Source: Calliphora vicina (Eukaryota > Arthropoda > Insecta > Diptera > Calliphoridae). From it: DNA of 64,000 bases. Within the stretch, counting starts at the first letter, position 1; each line of letters starts with the position of its first letter. The stretch is taken from contig NC_088784.1 in assembly GCF_958450345.1 (NCBI RefSeq), positions 47,980,870-48,044,869 of the forward strand, written 5' to 3'. The position numbers were made by a program, and so were the translations under genes. The notes under the pieces were generated by a model. The model was not told where the DNA came from. It was given only the letters and a program-made list of their open reading frames with translations, and did not search any database. Shown piece by piece: positions 41,701 to 56,805 of the stretch.

Positions 41701-44700
41701 ATCGCAATTTTAAAAGGCCCTAAAGAGCTAGGAAGCTATTTTTTTTTTATATTTGGATTGCATGAGATTGTAGCTTTCTAACAAGGTATAACTTAAGTAG
41801 CTAGCATAAATAGTACCCGATATATATGCGGGTATATCGGACATTTTTCGAAAAATGTCCCAAAATTACCCCAGTTTTTAACGACTTCATATAAATCGCA
41901 ATTTTAAAAGGCCATAAAGAGCTAGGAAGCTAATTATTTTTAAATTTGGATTGCATGAGATTGTAGCTTTCTAACAAGGTATAACTTAAGTAGCTAGCAT
42001 AAATAGTGACCGATATATATGCAGGTATATCGGAAATTTTTCGAAAAATGTCCCAAAATTACCCCAGTTTTTAACGACTTCATATAAATCGCAATTTTAA
42101 AAGGCCATAAAGAGCTAGGAAGCTAATTATTTTTAAATTTGGATTGCATGAGATTGTAGCTTTCTAACAAGGTATAACTTAAGTAGCTAGCATAAATAGT
42201 ACCCGATATATATGCGGGTATATCGGACATTTTCCGCAAAATGTCCCAAAATTACCCCAGTTTTTAACGACTTCATATAAATCGCAATTTTAAAAGGCCA
42301 TAAAGAGCTAGGGAAGCTAATTATTTTTAAATTTGGATTGCATGAGATTGAAGCTTTCTAACAAGGTATAACTTAAGTAGCTAGCATAAATAGTACCCGA
42401 TATATATGCAGGTATATCGGAAATTTTTCGAAAATGTCCCAAAATTACCCCAGTTTTTATATTTGGATTGCATGAGATTGTAGCTTTCTAACAAGGTATA
42501 ACTTAAGTAGCTAGCATAAACAGTACCCGATATATATGCGGGTATATCGGACATTTTTCGAAAAAATGTCACAAAATTACCCCAGTTTTTAACGACTTCA
42601 TATAAATCGCAATTCTAAAGGCCGCTAAAGAGCTAGGAAACTCATTTTTTATATTTAGATTGCATGAGATTGTAGCTTTCTAACAAGGTATAACTTAAGT
42701 AGCTAGCATAAATAGTACCCGATATATATGCAGGTATATCGGAAATTTTTCGAAAAATGTCCCAAAATTACCCCAGCTTTTAACGACTTCATATAAATCG
42801 CAATTCTAAAGGCCCCTAAAGAGCTAGGAAGCTAATTATTTTTAAATTTGGATTGCATGAGATTGTAGCTTTCTAACAAGGTATAATTTAAGTAGCTAGC
42901 AGAAATAGTACCCGATATATATGCGGGTATATCAGACATTTTTCGAAAAATGTCCCAAAATTACCCCAGTTTTTAACGACTTCATATAAATCGCAATTCT
43001 AAAGGCCGCTAAAGAGCTAGGAAACTCATTTTTTTATATTTGGATTGCATGAGATTGTAGCTTTCTAACAAGGTATAACTTAAGTAGCTAGCATAAACAG
43101 TACCCGATATATATGCGGGTATATCGGACATTTTAAGAAAAATGTCACAAAATTACCCCAGTTTTTAACGACTTCATATAAATCGCAATTTTAAAGGCCG
43201 CTAAAGAGCTAAGAATTGCATGAGATTGTAGCTTTCTAACAAGGTATAACTTAAGTAGCTAGCATAAATAGTACCCGATATATATGCGGGTATATCGGAC
43301 ATTTTTCGAAAAATGTCCCAAAATTACCCCAGTTTTTAACGACTTCATATAAATCGCAATTTTAAAAGGCCATAAAGAGCTAGGAAGCTAATTATTTTTA
43401 AATTTGGATTGCATGAGATAGTAGCTTTCTAACAAGGTATAACTTAAGTAGCTAGCATAAATAGTACCCGATATATATGCGGGTATATCGGACATTTTTC
43501 GCAAAATGTCCCAAAATTACCCCAGTTTTTAACGACTTCATATAAATCGCAATTTTAAAAGGCCATAAAGAGCTAGGAAGCTAATTATTTTTAAATTTGG
43601 ATTGCATGAGGTTGTAGCTTTCTAACAAGGTATAACTTAAGTAGCTAGCATAAATAGTACCCGATATATATGCGGGTATATCGGACATTTTTCGCAAAAT
43701 GTCCCAAAATTACCCCAGTTTTTAACGACTTCATATAAATCGCAATTTTAAAAGGCCCTAAAGAGCTAGGAAGCTAAATTTTTTTATATTTGGATTGCAT
43801 GAGATTGTAGCTTTCTAACAAGGTATAACTTAAGTAGCTAGCATAAATAGTACCCAATATATATGCAGGTATATCGGAAATTTTTCGAAAAATGTCCCAA
43901 AATTACCCCAGCTTTTAACGACTTCATATAAATCGCAATTCTAAAGGCCCCTAAAGAGCTAGGAAGCTAATTATTTTTAAATTTGGATTGCATGAGATTG
44001 TAGCTTTCTAACAAGGTATAATTTAGGTAGCTAGCGTAAATAGTACCCGATATATATGCGGGTATATCAGACATTTTTCGAAAAATGTCCCAAAATTACC
44101 CCAGTTTTTAACGACTTCATATAAATCGCAATTCTAAAGGCTGCTAAAGAGCTAGGAAACTCATTTTTTTATATTTGGATTGCATGGGATTGTAGCTTTA
44201 TAACAAGGTATAACTTAAGTAGGTAGCATAAATAGTGCCCGATATATATGCAGGTATATCGGAAATTTTTCGAAAAATGTCCCAAAATTACCCCAGTTTT
44301 TAACGACTTCATATAATTCGCAATTTTAAAAGGCCATAAAGAGCTAGGAAGCTAATTATTTTTAAATTTGGATTGCATGAGATTGTAGCTTTCTAACAAG
44401 GTATAACTTAAGTAGCTAGCATAAATAGTACCCGATATATATGCGGGTATATCGGACATTTTTCGCAAAATGTCCCAAAATTACCCCAGATTTTAACGAC
44501 TTCATATAAATCGCAATTTTAAAAGGCCATAAAGAGCTAGAGCTAGAGCTAAATTTGGATTGCATGAGATTGTTGCTTTCTAACAAGGTATAACTTAAGT
44601 AGCTAGCATAAATAGTACCCGATATATATGCGGGTATATCGGACATTTTTCGAAAAATGTCCCAAAATTACCCCAGTTTTTAACGACTTCATATAAATCG

Positions 44701-45289
44701 CAATTCTAAAGGCCCCTAAAGACCTAGGAAGCTAATTATTTTTAAATTTGGATTGCATGAGATTGTAGCTTTCTGACAAGGTATAACTTAAGTAGATAGC
44801 ATAAATAGTACCCGATATATATGCGGGTATATCGGACATTTTTCGAAAAATTTCCCAAAATTACCCCAGCTTTTAACGACTTCATATAAATCGCAATTCT
44901 AAAGGCCCCTAAAGAGCTAGGAAGCTAATTATTTTTAAATTTGGATTGCATGAGATTGAAGCTTTCTAACAAGGTATAACTTATGTAGCTAGCGTCAATA
45001 GTACCCGATATATATGCGGGTATATCGGACATTTTTCGCAAAATGTCCCAAAATTACACCAGTTTTTAACGACTTCATATAAATCGCAATTTTAAAAGGC
45101 CCTAAAGAGCTAGGAAGCTAATTTTTTATATTTGGATTGCATGAGATTGTAGCTTTCTAACAAGGTATAACTTAAGTAGCTAGCATAAATAGTACCCGAT
45201 ATATATGCGGGTATATCGGACATTTTTCGCAAAATGTCCCAAAATTACCCCAGTTTTTAACGACTTCATATAAATCGCAATTCTAAAGG

Positions 45290-47215
45290 CCGCTAAAGAG
45301 CTAGGAAACTCATTTTTTTATATTTGGATTGCATGAGATTGTAGCTTTCTAACAAGGTATAACTTAAGTAGCTAGCATAAATAGTACCCGATATATATGC
45401 AGGTATATCGGAAATTTTTCGAAAAATGTCCCAAAATTACGCCAGCTTTTAACGACTTCATATAAATCGCAATTCTAAAGGCCCCTAAAGAGCTAGGAAG
45501 CTAATTATTTTTAAATTTGGATTGCATGAGATTGTAGCTTTATAACAAGGCATAATTTAAGTAGCTAGCATAAATAGTACCCGATATATATGCGGGTATA
45601 TCAGACATTTTTCGAAAAATGTCCCAAAATTACCCCAGTTTTTAACGACTTCATATAAATCGCAATTCTAAAGGCCGCTAAAGAGCTAGGAAAATCATTT
45701 TTTTATATTTGGATTACATGAGATTGTAGCTTTCTAACAAGGTATAACTTGAGTAGCTAGCATAAATAGTACCCGATATATATGCGGGTATATCGGACAT
45801 TTTTCGCAAAATGTCCCAAAATTACGCCAGTTTTTAACGACTTCATATAAATCGCAATTTTAAAAGGCCATAAAGAGCTAGGAAGCTAATTATTTTTAAA
45901 TTTGGATTGCATGAGGTTGTAGCTTTCTAACAAGGTATAACTTAAGTAGCTAGCATAAATAGTACCCGATATATATGCGGGTATATCGGACATTTTTCGA
46001 AAAATGTCCCAAAATTACCCCAGTTTTTAACGACTTCATATAAATCGCAATTTTAAAAGGCCATAAAGAGCTAGAAAGCTAATTATTTTTAAATTTGGAT
46101 TGCATGAGATTGTAGCTTTCTAACAAGGTATAACTTAAGTAGCTAGCATAAATAGTACCCGATATATATGCGGGTATATCGGACAATTTTCGCAAAATGT
46201 CCCAAAATTACCCCAGATTTTAACGACTTCATATAAATCGCAATTTTAAAGGCCGCTAAAGAGCTAGGAAACTCATTTTTTTATATTTGGATTGCATGAG
46301 ATTGTAGCTTTCTAACAAGGTATAACTTAAGTAGCTAGCATAAATAGTACCCGATATATATGCAGGTATATCGGAAATTTTTCGAAAAATGTCCCAAAAT
46401 TACGCCAGCTTTTAACGACTTCATATAAATCGCAATTCTAAAGGCCCCTAAAGAGCTAGGAAGCTAATTATTTTTAAATTTGGATTGCATGAGATTGTAG
46501 CTTTATAACAAGGCATAATTTAAGTAGCTAGCATAAATAGTACCCGATATATATGCGGGTATATCAGACATTTTTCGAAAAATGTCCCAAAATTACCCCA
46601 GTTTTTAACGACTTCATATAAATCGCAATTCTAAAGGCCGCTAAAGAGCTAGGAAAATCATTTTTTTATATTTGGATTACATGAGATTGTAGCTTTCTAA
46701 CAAGGTATAACTTGAGTAGCTAGCATAAATAGTACCCGATATATATGCGGGTATATCGGACATTTTTCGCAAAATGTCCCAAAATTACGCCAGTTTTTAA
46801 CGACTTCATATAAATCGCAATTTTAAAAGGCCATAAAGAGCTAGGAAGCTAATTATTTTTAAATTTGGATTGCATGAGGTTGTAGCTTTCTAACAAGGTA
46901 TAACTTAAGTAGCTAGCATAAATAGTACCCGATATATATGCGGGTATATCGGACATTTTTCGAAAAATGTCCCAAAATTACCCCAGTTTTTAACGACTTC
47001 ATATAAATCGCAATTTTAAAAGGCCATAAAGAGCTAGAAAGCTAATTATTTTTAAATTTGGATTGCATGAGATTGTAGCTTTCTAACAAGGTATAACTTA
47101 AGTAGCTAGCATAAATAGTACCCGATATATATGCGGGTATATCGGACAATTTTCGCAAAATGTCCCAAAATTACCCCAGATTTTAACGACTTCATATAAA
47201 TCGCAATTTTAAAAG
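45290..47215 (+). repeat. Higher-order repeat, 5 monomers (963 bp), two tandem copies
   Basis: The rare variant 'tacgccagctttt' is found with 'gccag' at 45441 and 46404, 963 bp apart. Linked private variants ('aaggcataattt', 'ggattacatgag', 'acttgagtag') follow at the same spacing. The copies are about 45,290-46,252 and 46,253-47,215. The same 963-bp spacing appears again inside the 49.4-55.9 kb block (49,381 to 50,344 and 52,637 to 53,600). Confidence 0.86.
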
Positions 47216-49380
47216 GCCATAAAGAGCTAGAGCTAGAGCTAAATTTGGATTGCATGAGATTGTTGCTTTCTAACAAGGTATAACTTAAGTAGCTAGCATA
47301 AATAGTACCCGATATATATGCGGGTATATCGGACATTTTTCGAAAAATGTCCCAAAATTACCCCAGTTTTTAACGACTTCATATAAATCGCAATTCTAAA
47401 GGCCCCTAAAGACCTAGGAAACTAATTATTTTTAAATTTGGATTGCATGAGATTGTAGCTTTCTGACAAGGTATAACTTAAGTAGCTAGCATAAATAGTA
47501 CCCGATATATATGCGGGTATATCGGACATTTTTCGAAAAATTTCCCAAAATTACCCCAGCTTTTAACGACTTCATATAAATCGCAATTCTAAAGGCCCCT
47601 AAAGAGCTAGGAAGCTAATTATTTTTAAATTTGGATTGCATGAGATTGAAGCTTTCTAACAAGGTATAATTTGAGTAGGTAGCGTAAATAGTACCCGATA
47701 TATATGCGGGTATATCAGACATTTTGCGAAAAATGTCCCAAAATTACCCCAGTTTTTAACGACTTCATATAAATCGCAATTTTAAAGGCCGCTAAAGACC
47801 TAAGAATTGCATGAGATTGTAGCTTTCTAACAAGGTATAACTTAAGTAGCTAGCATAAATAGTGACCGATATATATGCAGGTATATCGGAAATTTTTCGA
47901 AAAATGTCCCAAAATTACCCCAGTTTTTAACGACTTCATATAAATCGCAATTTTAAAAGGCCATAAAGAGCTAGGAAGCTAATTATTTCTAAATTTGGAT
48001 TGCATGAGATTGTAGCTTTCTAACAAGGTATAACTTAAGTAGCTAGCATAAATAGTACCCGATATATATGCGGGTATATCGGACATTTTTCGCAAAATGT
48101 CCCAAAATTACCCCAGTTTTTAACGACTTCATATAAATCGCAATTTTAAAAGGCCATAAAGAGCTAGGAAGCTAATTATTTTTAAATTTGGATTGCATGA
48201 GGTTGTAGCTTTCTAACAAGGTATAACTTAAGTAGCTAGCATAAATAGTACCCGATATATATGCGGGTATATCGGACATTTTTCGCAAAATGTCCCAAAA
48301 TTACCCCAGTTTTTAACGACTTCATATAAATCGCAATTTTAAAAGGCCATAAAGAGCTGGGAAGCTAATTATTTTTAAATTTGGATTGCATGAGGTTGTA
48401 GCTTTCTAACAAGGTATAACTTAAGTAGCTAGCATAAATAGTATGCGGGTATATCGGACATTTTTCGCAAAATGTCCCAAAATTACCCCAGTTTTTAACG
48501 ACTTCATATAAATCGCAATTTTAAAAGGCCCTAAAGAGCTAGGAAGCTAAATTTTTTTATATTTGGATTGCATGAGATTGTAGCTTTCTAACAAGGTATA
48601 ACTTAAGTAGCTAGCATAAATAGTACCCGATATATATGCGGGTATATCGGACATTTTTCGCAAAATGTCCCAAAATTACCCCAGTTTTTAACGACTTCAT
48701 ATAAATCGCAATTTTAAAAGGCCATAAAGAGCTAGGAAGCTAATTATTTTTATATTTGGATTGCATGAGATTGTAGCTTTCTAACAAGGTATAACTTAAG
48801 TAGCTAGCATAAATAGTACCCGATATATATGCGGGTATATCGGACATTTTTCGCAAAATGTCCCAAAATTACCCCAGTTTTTAACGACTTCATATAAATC
48901 GCAATTCTAAAGGCCGCTAAAGAGCTAGGAAACTCATTTTTTTATATTTGGATTGCACGAGATTGTAGCTTTCTAACAAGGTATAACTTAAGTAGCTAGC
49001 ATAAATAGTACCCGATATATATGCGGGTATATCGGACATTTTTCGCAAGATGTCCCAAAATTACCCCAGTTTTTAACGACTTCATATAAATCGCAATTCT
49101 AAAGGCCGCTAAAGAGCTAGGAAACTCATTTTTTTATATTTGGATTGCATGAGATTGTAGCTTTCTAACAAGGTATAACTTAAGTAGCTAGCATAAATAG
49201 TACCCGATATATATGCAGGTATATCGGAAATTTTTCGAAAAATGTCCCAAAATTACCCCAGCTTTTAACGACTTCATATAAATCGCAATTCTAAAGGCCC
49301 CTAAAGAGCTAGGAAGCTAATTATTTTTAAATTTGGATTGCATGAGATTGTAGCTTTCTAACAAGGCATAATTTAAGTAG

Positions 49381-52300
49381 CTAGCATAAATAGTACCCGA
49401 TATATATGCGGGTATATCGGACATTTTTCGCAAAATGTCCCAAAATTACCCCAGTTTTTAACGACTTCATATAAATCGCAATTTTAAAAGGCCATAAAGA
49501 GCTAGGAAGGTAATTATTTTTAAATTTGGATTGCATGAGGTTGTAGCTTTCTAACAAGGTATAACTTAAGTAGCTAGCATAAATAGTACCCGATATATAT
49601 GCGGGTATATCGGACATTTTTCGAAAAATGTCCCAAAATTACCCCAGTTTTTAACGACTTCATATAAATCGCAATTTTAAAAGGCCATAAAGAGCTAGGA
49701 AGCTAATTATTTTTATATTTGGATTGCATGAGATTGTAGCTTTCTAACAAGGTATAACTTAAGTAGCTAGCATAAATAGTACCCGATATATATGCGGGTA
49801 TATCGGACATTTTTCGCAAAATGTCCCAAAATTACCCCAGTTTTTAACGACTTCATATAAATCGCAATTCTAAAGGCCGCTAAAGAGCTAGGAAACTCAT
49901 TTTTTTATATTTGGATTGCACGAGATTGTAGCTTTCTAACAAGGTATAACTTAAGTAGCTAGCATAAATAGTACCCGATATATATGCGGGTATATCGGAT
50001 ATTTTTCGCAAAATGTCCCAAAATTACCCCAGTTTTTAACGACTTCATATAAATCGCAATTCTAAAGGCCGCTAAAGAGCTAGGAAACTCATTTTTTTAT
50101 ATTTGGATTGCATGAGATTGTAGCTTTCTAACAAGGTATAACTTAAGTAGCTAGCATAAATAGTACCCGATATATATGCGGGTATATCAGACATTTTTCG
50201 AAAAATGTCCCAAAATTACCCCAGTTTTTAACGACTTCATATAAATCGCAATTCTAAAGGCCGCTAAAGAGCTAGGAAGCTAATTATTTTTAAATTTGGA
50301 TTGCATGAGATTGTAGCTTTCTAACAAGGCATAATTTAAGTAGCTAGCATAAATAGTACCCGATATATATGCGGGTATATCGGACATTTTTCGCAAAATG
50401 TCCCAAAATTACCCCAGTTTTTAACGACTTCATATAAATCGCAATTTTAAAAGGCCATAAAGAGCTAGGAAGGTAATTATTTTTAAATTTGGATTGCATG
50501 AGGTTGTAGCTTTCTAACAAGGTATAACTTAAGTAGCTAGCATAAATAGTACCCGATATATATGCGGGTATATCGGACATTTTTCGAAAAATGTCCCAAA
50601 ATTACCCCAGTTTTTAACGACTTCATATAAATCGCAATTTTAAAAGGCCATAAAGAGCTAGGAAGCTAATTATTTTTAAATTTGGATTGCATGAGATTGT
50701 AGCTTTCTAACAAGGTATAATTTAAGTAGCTAGCATAAATAGTACCCGATATATATGCGGGTATATCAGACATTTTTCGAAAAATGTCCCAAAATTACCC
50801 CAGTTTTTAACGACTTCATATAAATCGCAATTTTAAAGGCCGCTAAAGACCTAAGAATTGCATGAGATTGTAGCTTTCTAACAAGGTATAACTTAAGTAG
50901 CTAGCATAAATAGTGAGCGATATATATGCAGGTATATCGGAAATTTTTCGAAAAATGTCCCAAAATTACCCCAGTTTTTAACGACTTCATATAAATCGCA
51001 ATTTTAAAAGGCCATAAAGAGCTAGGAAGCTAATTATTTTTAAATTTGGATTGCATGAGATTGTAGCTTTCTAACAAGGTATAACTTAAGTAGCTAGCAT
51101 AAATAGTACCCGATATATATGCGGGTATATCGGACATTTTTCTCAAAATGTCCCAAAATTACCCCAGTTTTTAACGAGTTCATATAAATCGCAATTTTAA
51201 AAGGCCATAAAGAGCTAGGAAGCTAATTATTTTTAAATTTGGATTGCATGAGGTTGTAGCTTTCTAACAAGGTATAACTTAAGTAGCTAGCATAAATAGT
51301 ACCCGATATATATGCGGGTATATCGGACATTTTTCGCAAAATGTCCCAAAATTACCCCAGTTTTTAACGACTTCATATAAATCGCAATTTTAAAAGGCCC
51401 TAAAGAGCTAGGAAGCTAAATTTTTTTATATTTGGATTGCATGAGATTGTAGCTTTCTAACAAGGTATAACTTAAGTAGCTAGCATAAATAGTTCCCGAT
51501 ATATATGCGGGTATATCGGACATTTTTCGAAAAATGTCACAAAATTACCCCTGTTTTTAACGACTTCATATAAATCGCAATTCTAAAGGCCGCTAAAGAG
51601 CTAGGAAACTCATTTTTTTATATTTGGATTGCATGAGATTGTAGCTTTCTAACAAGGTATAACTTAAGTAGCTAGCATAAATAGTACCCGATATATATGC
51701 GGGTATATCGGACATTTTTCGCAAAATGTCCCAAAATTACCCCAGTTTTTAACGACTTCATATAAATCGCAATTTTAAAAGGCCATAAAGAGCTAGGAAG
51801 CTAATTATTTTTAAATTTGGATTGCATGAGGTTGTAGCTTTCTAACAAGGTATAACTTAAGTAGCTAGCATAAATAGTACCCGATATATATGCGGGTATA
51901 TCGGACATTTTTCGAAAAATGTCCCAAAATTACCCCAGTTTTTAACGACTTCATATAAATCGCAATTTTAAAAGGCCATAAAGAGCTAGGAAGCTAATTA
52001 TTTTTAAATTTGGATTGCATGAGATTGTAGCTTTCTAACAAGGTATAATTTAAGTAGCTAGCATAAATAGTACCCGATATATATGCGGGTATATCAGACA
52101 TTTTTCGAAAAATGTCCCAAAATTACCCCAGTTTTTAACGACTTCATATAAATCGTAATTCTAAAGGCCGATAAAGAGCTAGGAAACTCATTTTTTTATA
52201 TTTGGATTGCAAGAGATTGTAGCTTTCTAACAAGGTATAACTTAAGTAGCTAGCATAAACAGTACCCGATATATATGCGGGTATATCGGACATTTTTCGA

Positions 52301-55300
52301 AAAATGTCACAAAATTACCCCAGTTTTTAACGACTTCATATAAATCGTAATTCTAAAGGCCGCTAATGAGCTAGGAAACTCATTTTTTATATTTAGATTG
52401 CATGAGATTGTAGCTTTCTAACAAGGTATAATAACTTAAGTAGCTAGCATAAATAGTGCCCGATATATATGCAGGTATATCGGAAATTTTTCGAAAAATG
52501 TCCCAAAATTACCCCAGTTTTTAACGACTTCATATAAATCGCAATTTTAAAAGGCCATAAAGAGCTAGGAAGCTAATTATTTTTAAATTTGGATTGCATG
52601 AGATTGTAGCTTTCTAACAAGGTATAACTTAAGTAGCTAGCATAAATAGTACCCGATATATATGCGGGTATATCGGACATTTTTCGCAAAATGTCCCAAA
52701 ATTACCCCAGTTTTTAACGACTTCATATAAATCGCAATTTTAAAAGGCCATAAAGAGCTAGGAAGGTAATTATTTTTAAATTTGGATTGCATGAGGTTGT
52801 AGCTTTCTAACAAGGTATAACTTAAGTAGCTAGCATAAATAGTACCCGATATATATGCGGGTATATCGGACATTTTTCGAAAAATGTCCCAAAATTACCC
52901 CAGTTTTTAACGACTTCATATAAATCGCAATTTTAAAAGGCCATAAAGAGCTAGGAAGCTAATTATTTTTATATTTGGATTGCATGAGATTGTAGCTTTC
53001 TAACAAGGTATAACTTAAGTAGCTAGCATAAATAGTACCCGATATATATGCGGGTATATCGGACATTTTTCGCAAAATGTCCCAAAATTACCCCAGTTTT
53101 TAACGACTTCATATAAATCGCAATTCTAAAGGCCGCTAAAGAGCTAGGAAACTCATTTTTTTATATTTGGATTGCACGAGATTTTAGCTTTCTAACAAGG
53201 TATAACTTAAGTAGCTAGCATAAATAGTACCCGATATATATGCGGGTATATCGGATATTTTTCGCAAAATGTCCCAAAATTACCCCAGTTTTTAACGACT
53301 TCATATAAATCGCAATTCTAAAGGCCGCTAAAGAGCTAGGAAACTCATTTTTTTATATTTGGATTGCATGAGATTGTAGCTTTCTAACAAGGTATAACTT
53401 AAGTAGCTAGCATAAATAGTACCCGATATATATGCGGGTATATCAGACATTTTTCGAAAAATGTCCCAAAATTACCCCAGTTTTTAACGACTTCATATAA
53501 ATCGCAATTCTAAAGGCCGCTAAAGAGCTAGGAAGCTAATTATTTTTAAATTTGGATTGCATGAGATTGTAGCTTTCTAACAAGGCATAATTTAAGTAGC
53601 TAGCATAAATAGTACCCGATATATATGCGGGTATATCGGACATTTTTCGCAAAATGTCCCAAAATTACCCCAGTTTTTAACGACTTCATATAAATCGCAA
53701 TTTTAAAAGGCCATAAAGAGCTAGGAAGGTAATTATTTTTAAATTTGGATTGCATGAGGTTGTAGCTTTCTAACAAGGTATAACTTAAGTAGCTAGCATA
53801 AATAGTACCCGATATATATGCGGGTATATCGGACATTTTTCGAAAAATGTCCCAAAATTACCCCAGTTTTTAACGACTTCATATAAATCGCAATTTTAAA
53901 AGGCCATAAAGAGCTAGGAAGCTAATTATTTTTAAATTTGGATTGCATGAGATTGTAGCTTTCTAACAAGGTATAATTTAAGTAGCTAGCATAAATAGTA
54001 CCCGATATATATGCGGGTATATCAGACATTTTTCGAAAAATGTCCCAAAATTACCCCAGTTTTTAACGACTTCATATAAATCGCAATTTTAAAGGCCGCT
54101 AAAGACCTAAGAATTGCATGAGATTGTAGCTTTCTAACAAGGTATAACTTAAGTAGCTAGCATAAATAGTGACCGATATATATGCAGGTATATCGGAAAT
54201 TTTTCGAAAAATGTCCCAAAATTACCCCAGTTTTTAACGACTTCATATAAATCGCAATTTTAAAAGGCCATAAAGAGCTAGGAAGCTAATTATTTTTAAA
54301 TTTGGATTGCATGAGATTGTAGCTTTCTAACAAGGTATAACTTAAGTAGCTAGCATAAATAGTACCCGATATATATGCGGGTATATCGGACATTTTTCTC
54401 AAAATGTCCCAAAATTACCCCAGTTTTTAACGAGTTCATATAAATCGCAATTTTAAAAGGCCATAAAGAGCTAGGAAGCTAATTATTTTTAAATTTGGAT
54501 TGCATGAGGTTGTAGCTTTCTAACAAGGTATAACTTAAGTAGCTAGCATAAATAGTACCCGATATATATGCGGGTATATCGGACATTTTTCGCAAAATGT
54601 CCCAAAATTACCCCAGTTTTTAACGACTTCATATAAATCGCAATTTTAAAAGGCCCTAAAGAGCTAGGAAGCTAAATTTTTTTATATTTGGATTGCATGA
54701 GATTGTAGCTTTCTAACAAGGTATAACTTAAGTAGCTAGCATAAATAGTTCCCGATATATATGCGGGTATATCGGACATTTTTCGAAAAATGTCACAAAA
54801 TTACCCCTGTTTTTAACGACTTCATATAAATCGCAATTCTAAAGGCCGCTAAAGAGCTAGGAAACTCATTTTTTTATATTTGGATTGCATGAGATTGTAG
54901 CTTTCTAACAAGGTATAACTTAAGTAGCTAGCATAAATAGTACCCGATATATATGCGGGTATATCGGACATTTTTCGCAAAATGTCCCAAAATTACCCCA
55001 GTTTTTAACGACTTCATATAAATCGCAATTTTAAAAGGCCATAAAGAGCTAGGAAGCTAATTATTTTTAAATTTGGATTGCATGAGGTTGTAGCTTTCTA
55101 ACAAGGTATAACTTAAGTAGCTAGCATAAATAGTACCCGATATATATGCGGGTATATCGGACATTTTTCGAAAAATGTCCCAAAATTACCCCAGTTTTTA
55201 ACGACTTCATATAAATCGCAATTTTAAAAGGCCATAAAGAGCTAGGAAGCTAATTATTTTTAAATTTGGATTGCATGAGATTGTAGCTTTCTAACAAGGT

Positions 55301-55893
55301 ATAATTTAAGTAGCTAGCATAAATAGTACCCGATATATATGCGGGTATATCAGACATTTTTCGAAAAATGTCCCAAAATTACCCCAGTTTTTAACGACTT
55401 CATATAAATCGTAATTCTAAAGGCCGATAAAGAGCTAGGAAACTCATTTTTTTATATTTGGATTGCAAGAGATTGTAGCTTTCTAACAAGGTATAACTTA
55501 AGTAGCTAGCATAAACAGTACCCGATATATATGCGGGTATATCGGACATTTTTCGAAAAATGTCACAAAATTACCCCAGTTTTTAACGACTTCATATAAA
55601 TCGTAATTCTAAAGGCCGCTAATGAGCTAGGAAACTCATTTTTTATATTTAGATTGCATGAGATTGTAGCTTTCTAACAAGGTATAATAACTTAAGTAGC
55701 TAGCATAAATAGTGCCCGATATATATGCAGGTATATCGGAAATTTTTCGAAAAATGTCCCAAAATTACCCCAGTTTTTAACGACTTCATATAAATCGCAA
55801 TTTTAAAAGGCCATAAAGAGCTAGGAAGCTAATTATTTTTAAATTTGGATTGCATAAGATTGTAGCTTTCTAACAAGGTATAACTTAAGTAGC
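49381..55893 (+). repeat. Higher-order repeat, 3,256 bp, two tandem copies
   Basis: Private variants recur at exactly 3,256 bp: 'agttcccgat' at 51491 and 54747 with the linked 'acccctgttttt', and 'ggtataataactt' at 52425 and 55681. The first copy starts near 49,381 and the second at 52,637. The second ends near 55,893, where a partial third begins and soon diverges ('gctaatt' in place of 'ggtaatt'). About 17 monomers make up one copy, and a 963-bp repeat lies inside each. Confidence 0.9.
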
Positions 55894-56805
55894 TAGCATA
55901 AATAGTACCCGATATATATGCGGGTATATCGGACATTTTTCGCAAAATGTCCCAAAATTACCCCAGTTTTTAACGACTTCATATAAATCGCAATTTTAAA
56001 AGGCCATAAAGAGCTAGGAAGCTAATTATTTTTAAATTTGGATTGCATGAGGTTGTAGCTTTCTAACAAGGTATAATTTAAGTAGCTAGCATAAATAGTA
56101 CCCGATATATATGCGGGTATATCAGACATTTTTCGAAAAATGTCCCAAAATTACCCCAGTTTTTAACGACTTCATATAAATCGCAATTTTAAAAGGCCCT
56201 AAAGAGCTAGGAAACTCATTTTTTTATATTTGGATTGCAAGAGATTGTAGCTTTCTAACAAGGTATAACTTAAGTAGCTAGCATAAACAGTACCCGATAT
56301 ATATGCGGGTATATCGGACATTTTTCGAAAAATGTCACAAAATTACCCCAGTTTTTAACGACTTCATATAAATCGTAATTCTAAAGGCCGCTAAAGAGCT
56401 AGGAAACTAATTTTTTATATTTGGATTGCATGAGATTGTAGCTTTCTAACAAGGTAGCATAAATAGTGACCGATATATATTCAGGTATATCGGAAATTTT
56501 TCGAAAAATGTCCCAAAATTACCCCAGTTTTTAACGACTTCATATAAATCGCAATTTTAAAAGGCCATAAAGAGCTAGGAAGCTAATTATTTTTAAATTT
56601 GGATTGCATGAGATTGTAGCTTTCTAACAAGGTATAACTTAAGTAGCTAGCATAAATAGTACCCGATATATATGCGGGTATATCGGACATTTTCCGCAAA
56701 ATGTCCCAAAATTACCCCAGTTTTTAACGACTTCATATAAATCGCAATTTTAAAAGGCCATAAAGAGCTAGGAAGCTAATTATTTTTAAATTTGGATTGC
56801 ATGAG

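Noticed and set aside
16514..53836. Many minus-strand open frames of 60-78 codons with almost the same protein, starting Met-Ser-Asp-Ile-Pro, spread over the satellite
   Set aside because: They arise only where short junction monomers keep two units in one frame. They carry no domain, follow the repeat exactly, and the 193-bp period shifts the frame elsewhere. They are repeat by-products, not a gene family.
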